From Actinobacteria bacterium OK074 (GTDB taxonomy: Bacteria; Actinomycetota; Actinomycetes; Streptomycetales; Streptomycetaceae), in contig LJCV01000247.1 in the NCBI GenBank assembly GCA_001298575.1, positions 1-64,000 on the forward strand: a stretch of 64,000 nucleotides of DNA, in the 5' to 3' direction. The position numbers and the translations under genes were made by a program. Below, in pieces: positions 8,866-17,068 of this stretch (positions within the stretch are counted from its first letter, which is position 1; each line of letters opens with the position of its first letter). The notes below the pieces were generated by a model. The model had not been told where the DNA came from and made no database searches. It saw only the letters and a list, made by a program, of their open reading frames with translations.

Positions 8866-10338
8866 ATGACCCCCACCGAAGCGCCCAAAGACCTCGTCGG
8901 CATCGGAATCGGCCCGGCCAACCTCTCCCTGGCCGCCCTCGCCGACGGCATCCGGACCGACGGCATCCGGACCGAAGGCATTCGGGCCGAAGGCATCCGA
9001 GCCGGAGGCACCCCCGTCCTCAACACCGCCTTCTACGACCAGCACCCCACCTTCACCTGGCACCCCGGCCTCCTCGTCGACGGCACCAAGAACGAAACCC
9101 CCTTCCTCGCCGACCTCGTCACCCTCGCCAACCCCGCCAGCCCCTGGACCTTCCTCAACTTCCTCAAAACCCGCGACCGCCTCTTCCCCTTCTACGTCAG
9201 CGGACGCCTCCACATCCACCGCGCCGAATACGACGCCTACTGCCACTGGGTCGCGGACAACCTCCCCGGTCTGCACTTCGGCCACCAGATCGACGCGGTC
9301 CGCTGGAACCCCGAACGCCACCTCTTCGAGGTCGACTTCACCCAACTCGACACCGACGGCGAAGCCGAAGCCCTCGGCCGTACGTACACGAAGAACGTCG
9401 TCCTGGGCATCGGTACCGAACCCCACGTCCCCGACCCCCTCAAACCCCTGGTCGACGCCCCCGGCGTACCCGTGCTGCACGCCGCCGACTACCTCCAGCA
9501 CCGCGAGACGCTCCTCAAGGCGCCGCACGTCACCGTCGTCGGGACCGGCCAGTCGGGCGCCGAGATCTTCCTCGACCTGCTGCGCAACCGCCCCACCGGC
9601 CACGAGAAGATCCACTGGCTCGGCCGCACCGAGACCCTCGCCCCCGCCGAACGCACCCCCCTCGCCCTCGAACAGCTCACCCCCGACCACACCCGCTACT
9701 TCCACACCCTCGCCGAAGCGGCCCGCGACCACCTCCAGACCCGGCGCGCCGACGGCAGCGGCATCGACCCCGCCACCCTCACCGCCATTCACGAGGAGCT
9801 GTACCGCCGTACCCTGCACGGCGGTTGGCCCGACGCCGTCCTCACGCCCGGGGTCAGCGTCCGCACCGCCGGACGGGTGGCCACCACCAAGGTCGAGCTG
9901 CACCTCGAACACATCCGGCAGAACACCCGCTCCCGTCTCACCACCGACGCCGTCGTCCTCGCCACCGGCTACCGCGAACGCCCGCTCGGCCGCATCCTCG
10001 CCGGACTCGACCCCTACGTCCGCCGCGACAGCGCCGAACGCCCCCGCATCGACGCCGGCTACCGCATGCTCCTGGACCCCTCGGTCACCGGCACCGTCCA
10101 CGTCCAGAACGCCGAACGCCACACCCACGGCAACGCCGGCGCCCCCCTCGCGCACACCGCCTGGCGCAGCGCCACCATCCTCAACACCCTCACCGGCGCC
10201 AACCCCTACCCCCTCCCGCACCGCACCGCCTTCACCACCTTCGGCCTCGAACAGCCCCACCTCCCGTCCCAGCCCCACATCCCCACCGCCCGCCAGGCCC
10301 CCGCTCCCGTACTCACCCCCCTCGCCGACAGCCGCTGA
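8866..10338 (+). CDS. lysine/ornithine N-monooxygenase (siderophore-type FAD enzyme)
   Basis: The 490-residue protein belongs to the N-hydroxylating flavin monooxygenases (IucD/SidA/PvdA type), which hydroxylate the side-chain amine of lysine or ornithine using NADPH, FAD and O2 in hydroxamate siderophore synthesis. The FAD motif is GIGIGPANLSLAAL (residues 12-25), the NADPH motif VVGTGQSGAEIFLDLL lies near 225, and the C-terminal VVLATGYRERPLG motif near 365. Just after the FAD motif, residues 27-46 form an inserted tandem repeat (DGIRT DGIRT EGIRA EGIRA) that is absent from the family. No NRPS, IucA/C-like synthetase, decarboxylase or transporter lies nearby, and I found no iron box upstream. 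Start is the ATG at 8866 with CTGGAGGAAC upstream. Confidence 0.9.
   Translation: MTPTEAPKDLVGIGIGPANLSLAALADGIRTDGIRTEGIRAEGIRAGGTPVLNTAFYDQHPTFTWHPGLLVDGTKNETPFLADLVTLANPASPWTFLNFLKTRDRLFPFYVSGRLHIHRAEYDAYCHWVADNLPGLHFGHQIDAVRWNPERHLFEVDFTQLDTDGEAEALGRTYTKNVVLGIGTEPHVPDPLKPLVDAPGVPVLHAADYLQHRETLLKAPHVTVVGTGQSGAEIFLDLLRNRPTGHEKIHWLGRTETLAPAERTPLALEQLTPDHTRYFHTLAEAARDHLQTRRADGSGIDPATLTAIHEELYRRTLHGGWPDAVLTPGVSVRTAGRVATTKVELHLEHIRQNTRSRLTTDAVVLATGYRERPLGRILAGLDPYVRRDSAERPRIDAGYRMLLDPSVTGTVHVQNAERHTHGNAGAPLAHTAWRSATILNTLTGANPYPLPHRTAFTTFGLEQPHLPSQPHIPTARQAPAPVLTPLADSR
8944..9003 (+). repeat. four 15-bp tandem repeats inside the monooxygenase gene
   Basis: Four in-frame copies of GACGGCATCCGGACC run from 8944, 8959, 8974 and 8989; the first two are identical and the others differ by 3-4 bases. 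A fifth degenerate copy begins at 9004. Because the unit is 15 bp, copy-number changes add or remove five residues without a frameshift. Confidence 0.9.
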
Positions 10339-10395
10339 CCACCGGAAAGGCCCCCGGATCAGGAAGAATCCCGACGGCGGCGCTGTTGGCCCGGT

Positions 10396-11592
10396 ATGAC
10401 CAGCACCCGCACCAACACCAGCACCAGCCCCACCGAGAACACGTGGACAGCCGCCCACCGCACCGCCGTCATCAACCCCCACGAGACGTTCAGGCTCTTC
10501 GAATCACGCGGCTTCACCGCCCAGACCGTCCGCCAGACAGTCCGCCTGGCAGGCGGCGGTACAGCCTTCCGTGTCCGCATCAGCAACCGCTACGGCGCCC
10601 AGCCCCTCGACATCGCCGGCGCCCACGCCGCCCGCCGCGCCCCCGGCACCGGCGACGGCAGCACCATCGACCCCACCACCAACACCCCCCTGCTCTTCGC
10701 GGGCGCCCCGGCCACCACCGTCCCCGTCGGCGCCGAGATCCTCACCGACCCCGTCGAACGCCCCGTCACCGCGGGCGAGGAACTCACCGTCAGCCTCCAC
10801 CTCCCCGGCGACACCGGCCTGACCACCTACTCCGCCGTCCCCTACGACATCGGCCACGCCGCCCCCGGCGACCAGCTCACCGCCGAAACCCTCAAGGACG
10901 CCGAGGAGTTCGGGTCCGGCCACTTCCTCACCGGCGTCGACGTACGCGCCCCCGAGGGCACCCGCATCGCCGTCGCGTTCGGGGACTCCTGGATCGAGGG
11001 CGCCTTCACCACCCCCGGCGCCGACAACAGCTTCCCGGGTCAACTGGGCCGCCGCCTCACCCGCGGCTGGATCGTCAACCAGGGCATCTCCGGCAACCGC
11101 CTGCTCACCGCCGAGATCGGCGAACGCCTCCTCGACCGGGTCGAACGCGATGTCCTCGACGTCCCCGGCGTCACCCACGTCATCGTCCACGTCGGCCTCA
11201 ACGACCTCGGCATCCCGAGCATGATCGCCCACCCCGAACCCGGCGACCTGCCCACCCCCGACGCCTACCTCACCGGCGTCACCACCCTCACCGAACGCCT
11301 CCGCGCCGCCGGGCTCACTGTCATCGGCACCACCATCGGCCCCTACGAGGGCACCGTCCACGAGGGCTACGACAGCGCCGCCGGCCAGGCCGTACGCCGG
11401 GAGATCAACTCCCGTCTCCTGGCGGGCGAACACCCCTACGACCACCTCTTCGACCTCGCCGCCGCCGTCGCGGACCCCGCCCGACCCACCAGGATCCACG
11501 ACGACTTCAACGCCGGCGACGGCCTCCACGTCAACGACGCGGGCGCCAAGGCCATCGCCGACGCCTTCGACGTCACCCTCCTCGACCTTTAA
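10396..11592 (+). CDS. SGNH/GDSL family hydrolase
   Basis: The 398-residue protein has an N-terminal beta-rich region (about 1-185) and a C-terminal SGNH hydrolase domain. The nucleophile block is AVAFGDSWIEG with Ser near residue 198, block II is GISGNRLL, block III is HVGLNDLG, and the His block is DGLHVNDAG near the end. Such enzymes are esterases or lipases acting on esters, often of sugars or lipids. No signal peptide is seen, so it appears to be cytoplasmic, which is uncommon for this architecture in Streptomyces. It starts at ATG 10396, 57 bp after the monooxygenase stop, with only a weak ribosome site. It is convergent with the 5'-nucleotidase gene, with a shared terminator-like hairpin between them. 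Confidence 0.85.
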   Translation: MTSTRTNTSTSPTENTWTAAHRTAVINPHETFRLFESRGFTAQTVRQTVRLAGGGTAFRVRISNRYGAQPLDIAGAHAARRAPGTGDGSTIDPTTNTPLLFAGAPATTVPVGAEILTDPVERPVTAGEELTVSLHLPGDTGLTTYSAVPYDIGHAAPGDQLTAETLKDAEEFGSGHFLTGVDVRAPEGTRIAVAFGDSWIEGAFTTPGADNSFPGQLGRRLTRGWIVNQGISGNRLLTAEIGERLLDRVERDVLDVPGVTHVIVHVGLNDLGIPSMIAHPEPGDLPTPDAYLTGVTTLTERLRAAGLTVIGTTIGPYEGTVHEGYDSAAGQAVRREINSRLLAGEHPYDHLFDLAAAVADPARPTRIHDDFNAGDGLHVNDAGAKAIADAFDVTLLDL

Positions 11593-11631
11593 AAAAACCG
11601 GTCTCGAACAACCGGCAGGTCAGAAGACCGG
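11591..11631 (-). terminator. intrinsic terminator with T7 tract (for the 5'-nucleotidase gene)
   Basis: On the minus strand AGACCGG (complement of 11598-11604) pairs with CCGGTCT (11625-11631) and is followed directly by seven T residues (11597-11591). The loop contains the nucleotidase stop codon. A long U-tract is rare in this GC-rich DNA. The reverse orientation may also stop GDSL transcripts. Confidence 0.65.
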
Positions 11632-13422
11632 CGTGCCCTCCCGCGTCAACTTCCAGTCCACCGAGGCGAAGTCGGCCGGATCCAGCACCCCCTTCGCGGT
11701 CACCCACTCCGCGATCCGGGTGCGGATCTCCGTCGACTCCGACCAGATCTCGGTCGCCGAAGCGACATGCGGGAAGGCGCCGCCGCCGTTCGCGCGGTAG
11801 TTGTTCACCGCCAGCACGAACTGCTGCGCGTCGTCCAGCGCGGCGCCCTGGAAGGTCAGGTTCTTGATCCGGGACCCGGCCGCCTGCGCGATGTCGATGT
11901 CGTACGAAAGCCCCGACACGTAGTCGTAGTTGTAGTCCGGACGCCCGCCCGCGTTCGTCAGCTTCTCCACGTCCACCGTCGCGCCGGCCGCGGTCTGTAC
12001 GAAGTACTGCGCCGAGTACTCCAGGTACGCCCGCACCTGAGCACCCGTCAACACCTTGGCCACCAGCGTGTTGTCGTACACGTACAGGCTCGACAGGTCC
12101 CGGATCGTCACCTCGCCCGCCGGGATCTCCGACGTCCGCGAGAACGGCGACGCCTGCGCGATCACCGGCAGCGAGGCGTAACTCGTCCCCGCCACCGCCG
12201 CCTTGACCACGTCCTCCTGCACCTTGGTGATCAGGTCGATGATCGGCGCGTCCTTGTACCGCGCGTCCACCGTCGTCAGCGTCTGAGTGGCCGTCCCGAC
12301 GACCTGGTTGACGTACTCGACGACCGTCGCGTGCTCGTCCTCCAACAACTTGGTGATCTTCGGGTCGTCGGCGACGGTGTTGGAGTTGCGCAGCGAGGCC
12401 GCGACCGACTCGACGGTCCACCGGCCCTTGGAGAAGACGAGTTCGATGTCGAACAACGTCAACCGCTCGGCGTAGCACAGCGGTTCGGACAGTACGACGG
12501 TCTTGCCGGTCGCCGTGTTCGTGACCTTCAGCTCCGGGATCTCCACGTGCGCGTGCCCGACGAGAATCGCGTCGATCCCCGGCACCTGCTGCGCCACCAG
12601 CGCCGCCGAGTTCTCGACGTACGGCAGCTGGTCACCGTAGGACGAGGTCCCCGACGACCCGGAGTGCGCCGACACGACGACGACGTCCGCCCCCATCGAC
12701 CGCAGCTTCGGCACCCACTTCGCCGCCTGCTCCTCCAGCCCCGGGAACGTCAACTTCCCCTGCACGTACGCCTTGTCCCAGATCGCGATCCCCGGGTTCG
12801 TCAGCCCGAGCACCGCCACCTTCACCGGCGGCGCGCCCTTCACCCGGAACTTCTTGATGAAGTACGGCGGAAACGCCGGCCGCAGCGTCGTCGCGTCCAG
12901 CGCGTTCGCGCCGAGCAGCGGGAAATGGCACTGCTCCTCGAACTTCCGCAGCGTCTCGATGCCGTAGTTGAACTCGTGGTTGCCGAGCGCCACCGCGTCG
13001 TACCCGATCGCGTTCATCGCCTGCGCCATCGGATGCACCGGACCACCCTTGGCGGTGATCGGGTCCACCTTCGCGTAGTAATACGTCAGCGGAGTGCCCT
13101 GAATGGTGTCGCCCGCGTCCAGCAGCAGCGTGTTCGCGCGGCCCTTCTCCTTGCGGACCTGATTCACCAGGGTCGAAATCCGCGCCAACCCCTGCGCGTT
13201 GCCCGCCGTGTCCGCGTAATCGGCGTCCTTGAAGTAGTCCCAGTTGAAGACATGGCCGTGCAGGTCGGTCGTGCCCATGACGGTGAGCGAGTACCGCTTG
13301 GGAGCCTTGACCGGCAGCTCGACCGACACGGCCTCCGCCGGAGCCGTCGCCGCCCCGGCCAGCGCGACCCCCGCCCCGGTCGCGGCGGATCTCTTCAGGA
13401 ACTTCCGACGGTTCAACGGCAT
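11620..13422 (-). CDS. Tat-exported 5'-nucleotidase/2',3'-cyclic phosphodiesterase family
   Basis: The 600-residue protein starts with a twin-arginine signal (MPLNRRKFLKRSAATGAG) followed by a hydrophobic stretch and an Ala-rich cleavage region, so it is exported folded. The N-terminal calcineurin-like metallophosphatase domain shows TDLHGH near residue 52, LLLDAGDTIQGTP, ALGNHEFNYG and GHAHVEIPE, the two-metal site of the UshA/CpdB group. The C-terminal 5'-nucleotidase domain has NNYRANGGGAF. It probably releases phosphate or nucleosides from extracellular nucleotides. The ATG at 13422 has AGGAG 9 nt upstream; the open frame extends further but without homology. It is divergent from the SIMPL gene, with about 180 bp of shared promoter region. 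Confidence 0.92.
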   Translation of the reverse strand: MPLNRRKFLKRSAATGAGVALAGAATAPAEAVSVELPVKAPKRYSLTVMGTTDLHGHVFNWDYFKDADYADTAGNAQGLARISTLVNQVRKEKGRANTLLLDAGDTIQGTPLTYYYAKVDPITAKGGPVHPMAQAMNAIGYDAVALGNHEFNYGIETLRKFEEQCHFPLLGANALDATTLRPAFPPYFIKKFRVKGAPPVKVAVLGLTNPGIAIWDKAYVQGKLTFPGLEEQAAKWVPKLRSMGADVVVVSAHSGSSGTSSYGDQLPYVENSAALVAQQVPGIDAILVGHAHVEIPELKVTNTATGKTVVLSEPLCYAERLTLFDIELVFSKGRWTVESVAASLRNSNTVADDPKITKLLEDEHATVVEYVNQVVGTATQTLTTVDARYKDAPIIDLITKVQEDVVKAAVAGTSYASLPVIAQASPFSRTSEIPAGEVTIRDLSSLYVYDNTLVAKVLTGAQVRAYLEYSAQYFVQTAAGATVDVEKLTNAGGRPDYNYDYVSGLSYDIDIAQAAGSRIKNLTFQGAALDDAQQFVLAVNNYRANGGGAFPHVASATEIWSESTEIRTRIAEWVTAKGVLDPADFASVDWKLTREGTPVF

Positions 13423-13602
13423 GTCTCGTACTCCTGGTGGAAGGGTCAAGCGGAACTGATCGACGGGTAACACAGGTCGGGAAAGAGTCAACGACGCGCG
13501 TAGATTCTGCCTCGCGCACCGACCACCACAACAGGTCCAACAGGTTTCGATCCGGTGACCTGACCATCCCACCGCACCCTCCTTGCTGACAGAGTGGGGC
13601 GT

Positions 13603-14334
13603 ATGACGCCGCCGCCCGCACCCGAGCAGCCCGGACAGCCCGGCCTGCCCTACGGCACCCCCGACGCCCCCCGCGTCGCCGTCCGCGGCGAGGCCCACCT
13701 CGAAGTCGACCCCGAGATCGCCCGCATCACCATCACCGTCGCCGCCCGCGGCACCGACCGCCGCTCCGCCCTCGACGACCTCACCCGCCGCAACGCCACC
13801 GTCCTCGACCTGGTCAAGTCCTACGGCGACGCCGTCGAACGCGTCGAGACCGGCGCCCTCTCCATCGCCCCCGAACTGGCCCGCCGGGGCCGCGGCGAAC
13901 GCGTCCGCACCTACCACGGCCGCGTGCACCTCACCGCCGAGCTCACCGACTTCACCGCCCTCGGCGAGCTCACCACCCGCCTCGCCGACCTCGACCTCAC
14001 CCGCGTCGACGGCCCCTGGTGGGACCTGCGCCCCGACTCGCCCGCCCACGGCAGGGCGCGCCGCCAGGCGGTCCAGGAGGCGGTCCAGCGCGCCCGCGAG
14101 TACGCCGAGGCGCTCGGTACGACCCTGGCGGCGCTCGTGGAGCTCGCCGACATCGGCGCGGAGGAGGGCCGGTCCTACGGCGCCGCCCAGCGCGGCGTCC
14201 GCATGGCCGCCATGGCCGCACCCGGCGGCGGCCCCGGCGACGAGGAGACGGCCCCCCTCGACCTCGAACCCCAGCGCCAGCACGTCCGGGCCCAGGTGAA
14301 CGCGCGGTTCACCATGGCGCCACCGCGGCTTTGA
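13603..14334 (+). CDS. SIMPL (DUF541) domain protein
   Basis: The 243-residue protein has a SIMPL/DUF541 domain from about residue 20 to 215: RVAVRGEAHLEVDPEIARITITVAARG at the start, the central THDDA-like DLTRRNATVLDLVKSYGDAVERVETGALSIAPE, and a C-terminal ARRQAVQEAVQRAREYAEALG helix. The family includes periplasmic proteins linked to oxidative stress and an outer-membrane-associated protein, but the molecular role is poorly defined. Unlike many members it has no signal peptide, so it is likely cytoplasmic. I used ATG 13603; a GTG at 13594 is in frame. It is divergent from the 5'-nucleotidase gene. Confidence 0.85.
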   Translation: MTPPPAPEQPGQPGLPYGTPDAPRVAVRGEAHLEVDPEIARITITVAARGTDRRSALDDLTRRNATVLDLVKSYGDAVERVETGALSIAPELARRGRGERVRTYHGRVHLTAELTDFTALGELTTRLADLDLTRVDGPWWDLRPDSPAHGRARRQAVQEAVQRAREYAEALGTTLAALVELADIGAEEGRSYGAAQRGVRMAAMAAPGGGPGDEETAPLDLEPQRQHVRAQVNARFTMAPPRL

Positions 14335-14516
14335 AAGCAGTCAAGAATACCGGCGGCACGGAATACCGGAGAATGCGGCACGGAATGCCGCCCGACCGGT
14401 CACTCGGTGCCGCCATAATGCGATTGTCGTGCTCATCGGAGCACACCCCCGCGCATATTCAAGAGGTGTCAATAAGCCTTCACGTAAAGGTTGTTGAGTG
14501 GTCATGCGAAGCCAAT

Positions 14517-14534
14517 TACCTACCCGTCGGTAAG
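14517..14534 (+). promoter_or_regulatory. inverted repeat just upstream of pyk
   Basis: TTACC-TACCCGTC-GGTAA is a 5-bp perfect inverted repeat ending about 15 bp before the pyk ATG, inside a comparatively AT-rich stretch (14335-14549) that must contain the pyk promoter. A TAGGCT at 14538-14543 is a plausible -10 box for a nearly leaderless start, but no good -35 is present. Confidence 0.3.
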
Positions 14535-14549
14535 CTCTAGGCTCAAACC

Positions 14550-15986
14550 ATGCGCCGAGCAAAAATCGTCTGTACTCTCGGGCCCGCCACCGACTCCTAC
14601 GACCAGATCAAGGCCCTGGTCGAAGCCGGAATGGACGTCGCCCGCTTCAACCTCAGCCACGGCAGCTACGCCGACCACGAGGAGCGTTACCGCCGCGTTC
14701 GCAAGGCCGCCGAGGAAACCGGCCGCAGCGTGGGCCTCCTAGCCGACCTTCAAGGCCCGAAGATCCGGCTCGGCCGCTTCGCCGAAGGCCCCGTACTCCT
14801 CGAACGCGACGACACCTTCACCATCTCCGTCGAGCCCGGCATCCAGGGCGACCACACCACCTGCGGCACCACCTACGCCGGTCTCGCCGCCGACGTCACC
14901 CCCGGTGAGCGCATCCTCGTCGACGACGGCAAGGTCTGCCTGGAGGTCACGGCGGTGGACGGCCCCCGGGTGCGCACGCGCGTGGTCGAGGGCGGCATGG
15001 TCTCCGACAACAAGGGCCTCAACCTCCCCGGCGTCGCGGTCTCGGTCCCCGCGCTCTCGGACAAGGACGAGGCGGACCTCCGCTGGGCCCTGCACACCGG
15101 CTTCGACGTCATCGCGCTCTCCTTCGTGCGCAGCGGCAAGGACATCGACGACGTCCACCGCATCATGGACGAGGAGAACCGCCGCCTCCCGGTCATCGCG
15201 AAGGTCGAGAAGCCCCAGGCGGTCGAGGCCGTCGAGGACATCGTCGCGGCCTTCGACGGCATCATGGTGGCCCGCGGCGACCTCGGCGTGGAAATGCCGC
15301 TGGAGCAGGTCCCCATCGTCCAGAAGCGCGCCATCAAGCTCGCCAAGCGCAACGCCAAGCCGGTCATCGTGGCCACCCAGATGCTCGACTCGATGATCGA
15401 GAACTCCCGCCCCACGCGCGCCGAGGCGTCGGACGTCGCCAACGCGGTCATCGACGGCGCCGACGCGGTGATGCTCTCCGGCGAGACGAGCGTCGGCAAG
15501 CACCCGATCGGCACCGTCCGCACGATGGCGAAGATCGTCGAGGCGGCGGAGGAGGACGTCCTGGCCAAGGGGCTGCCCCCGCTGACGGACTCCAACAAGC
15601 CGCGCACGCAGGGCGGTGCGGTGGCCCGCGCGGCGGCGGAGATCGGCGACTTCCTGGGCGCGAAGGCGCTGGTGGCCTTCACCCAGAGCGGCGACACGGC
15701 CCGCCGCCTGTCGCGCTACCGCTCACCCATCCCGCTGCTGGCCTTCACCCCGGATGCCCAGACGCGCGCCCAACTGAACCTGACCTGGGGCGTCGAGACG
15801 TTCCTGGGGCCGCACGTGGACTCCACGGACGCGATGGTCGACCAGGTCGACGAACTCCTGCTGAAGTACGGGCACTGCGAGAAGGGCGATGTGGTCGTGA
15901 TCACGGCCGGCTCGCCGCCCGGGGTCTCGGGGACGACGAACATGGTCCGGGTGCACCACATCGGGGAGGACGACGGTCCTCAGTAG
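14550..15986 (+). CDS. pyk: pyruvate kinase
   Basis: Pyruvate kinase converts phosphoenolpyruvate and ADP to pyruvate and ATP in the last step of glycolysis. The 478-residue protein has MRRAKIVCTLGPATDSY at the start, RFNLSHG, the small B-domain (residues 70-165), the active-site signature near 215 (VIAKVEKPQAVE) and ARGDLGVEMPLEQVP with the catalytic metal ligands. The C-terminal allosteric domain includes AFTQSGDTARRLSRYRSPIPLLAFT and GSPPGVSGTTNMVRVHHIG. The length and domain set are complete. A perfect 17-bp hairpin follows 2 bases after the stop. In Streptomyces this gene commonly sits next to the ANTAR regulator gene found here. Confidence 0.97.
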   Translation: MRRAKIVCTLGPATDSYDQIKALVEAGMDVARFNLSHGSYADHEERYRRVRKAAEETGRSVGLLADLQGPKIRLGRFAEGPVLLERDDTFTISVEPGIQGDHTTCGTTYAGLAADVTPGERILVDDGKVCLEVTAVDGPRVRTRVVEGGMVSDNKGLNLPGVAVSVPALSDKDEADLRWALHTGFDVIALSFVRSGKDIDDVHRIMDEENRRLPVIAKVEKPQAVEAVEDIVAAFDGIMVARGDLGVEMPLEQVPIVQKRAIKLAKRNAKPVIVATQMLDSMIENSRPTRAEASDVANAVIDGADAVMLSGETSVGKHPIGTVRTMAKIVEAAEEDVLAKGLPPLTDSNKPRTQGGAVARAAAEIGDFLGAKALVAFTQSGDTARRLSRYRSPIPLLAFTPDAQTRAQLNLTWGVETFLGPHVDSTDAMVDQVDELLLKYGHCEKGDVVVITAGSPPGVSGTTNMVRVHHIGEDDGPQ

Positions 15987-15988
15987 CA

Positions 15989-16028
15989 CGCAGTACTTAC
16001 TGCGGGTCTTGCCGCAGTAAGTACTGCG
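15989..16028 (+). terminator. terminator hairpin of pyk
   Basis: A perfect 17-bp stem (15989-16005 with 16012-16028) closes a 6-nt loop GTCTTG immediately after the pyk stop codon. There is no U-tract, as is usual for Streptomyces terminators. Confidence 0.85.
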
Positions 16029-16061
16029 GCTCCCGCACGGCGTAGTCCCCGCACGGCAGAA

Positions 16062-16089
16062 CGGAGGTTCACGAGAACGTGAACCTCCG
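16062..16089 (-). terminator. terminator hairpin of tRNA-Leu
   Basis: CGGAGGTTCACG-AGAA-CGTGAACCTCCG is a perfect 12-bp stem with a tetraloop, starting 9 bases beyond the 3' end of the minus-strand tRNA gene. Confidence 0.8.
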
Positions 16090-16097
16090 CTTGTGGG

Positions 16098-16180
16098 TGC
16101 CGGGTGTGGGAGTCGAACCCACACGTCCTTTCGGACAGATGTGTTTGAGACATCAGCGTCTGCCATTCCGCCAACCCGGC
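16098..16180 (-). tRNA. tRNA-Leu (anticodon CAA)
   Basis: Read on the minus strand, the 83-nt sequence begins GCCGGGT and ends ACCCGGC plus discriminator A, giving a 7-bp acceptor stem. The D-arm contains GCGGAATGGCAGACGC, the anticodon stem is GATGT/ACATC with loop CTCAAAC (anticodon CAA, reading UUG), a long class II variable arm TGTCCGAAAGGACG follows, and the T-arm is TGTGGGTTCGACTCCCACA. The long variable arm and discriminator A are those of a leucine tRNA. CCA is not encoded. Confidence 0.95.
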
Positions 16181-16278
16181 CGGACGACCCGAGAGGAGTG
16201 TACCGGTTCACCGCAGGCAGGCGCAGCTAGGTACGCTCTGAGGAGCAGTACCCACCTGCCCTGATCCAAGGAGCATCC

Positions 16279-16959
16279 GTGACCGCCCCCGAGTCGCCGC
16301 AGTCCCCGAACGTGTCCGACGACGACAAGTCGCACGTGCCTCCGTTGACGACCCGTGTAGTCATCGCCGAGGACGAGGCACTCATCAGGCTGGACCTGAA
16401 AGAGATGCTCGAAGAAGAGGGCTACTCCGTCGTCGGCGAGGCGGGCGACGGCGAGCAGGCCGTGGAGCTGGCCCGTGAGCACCAGCCCGACCTGGTGATC
16501 CTGGACGTGAAGATGCCCAAGCTCGACGGCATCTCCGCCGCCGAGAAGATCGCCGAAGAGGGCATCGCCCCCGTCCTCATGCTCACCGCGTTCTCGCAGC
16601 GCGACCTTGTCGAGCGGGCCCGGGACGCGGGCGCGATGGCGTACCTGGTGAAGCCGTTCAGCAAGAGCGACGTCGTACCGGCGATCGAGATGGCCGTCTC
16701 GCGGTACACGCAGCTGAAGCAGCTGGAGAAGGAGGTCGTGGACCTCACCCAGCGGCTGGAGACGCGCAAGCTGGTGGACCGCGCGAAGTCCGTCCTCCAG
16801 ACCGAGTACGGCCTGACGGAGCCCGCCGCGTTCCGCTGGATCCAGAAGACCTCCATGGACCGCCGCATGTCGATGCAGCAGGTCGCCGAGGCGGTCATCC
16901 TGGACGCCGACGAGAAGAAGGCGGCCAAGGGCACCAAGGCCACCGGCGACAAGGGCTGA
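16279..16959 (+). CDS. pdtaR: ANTAR-domain response regulator PdtaR
   Basis: The 226-residue protein pairs a receiver domain (about residues 24-145) with a C-terminal ANTAR RNA-binding domain (about 150-215). The receiver has VVIAEDEALIRLDL, phospho-acceptor D76 in LVILDVKMP, T in LMLTAFSQ and K in YLVKPFSKSD. The ANTAR region reads LETRKLVDRAKSVLQTEYGLTEPAAFRWIQKTSMDRRMSM, with the typical AKxxL and AFxxIQxxS pattern. ANTAR proteins bind paired hexaloop stem-loops in mRNA and prevent termination. In actinobacteria this protein works with the kinase PdtaS, whose gene is not in this window. The neighbouring pyk order is the usual one. It starts at the GTG 16279 with AAGGAG upstream and ends before a 21-bp hairpin. 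Confidence 0.93.
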   Translation: MTAPESPQSPNVSDDDKSHVPPLTTRVVIAEDEALIRLDLKEMLEEEGYSVVGEAGDGEQAVELAREHQPDLVILDVKMPKLDGISAAEKIAEEGIAPVLMLTAFSQRDLVERARDAGAMAYLVKPFSKSDVVPAIEMAVSRYTQLKQLEKEVVDLTQRLETRKLVDRAKSVLQTEYGLTEPAAFRWIQKTSMDRRMSMQQVAEAVILDADEKKAAKGTKATGDKG

Positions 16960-16983
16960 CGGCCCGGCACCCGCACCCGTACA

Positions 16984-17032
16984 TACGACGAGGCCCGCAC
17001 CCCCTCCGCTTGGGGGTGCGGGCCTCGTCGTA
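16984..17032. terminator. bidirectional terminator between pdtaR and livF
   Basis: A perfect 21-bp stem (16984-17004 with 17012-17032) with a 7-nt loop lies between the convergent pdtaR and livF genes and can serve both strands. Confidence 0.88.
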
Positions 17033-17068
17033 TCTACGGACTATGACCTACGGCCTGGAGCCGCGGCC

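Noticed and set aside
14341..14562. A 73-codon minus-strand frame overlapping the pyk promoter region
   Set aside because: It covers the regulatory region and start of pyk, has no ribosome site and shows no protein-like conservation.
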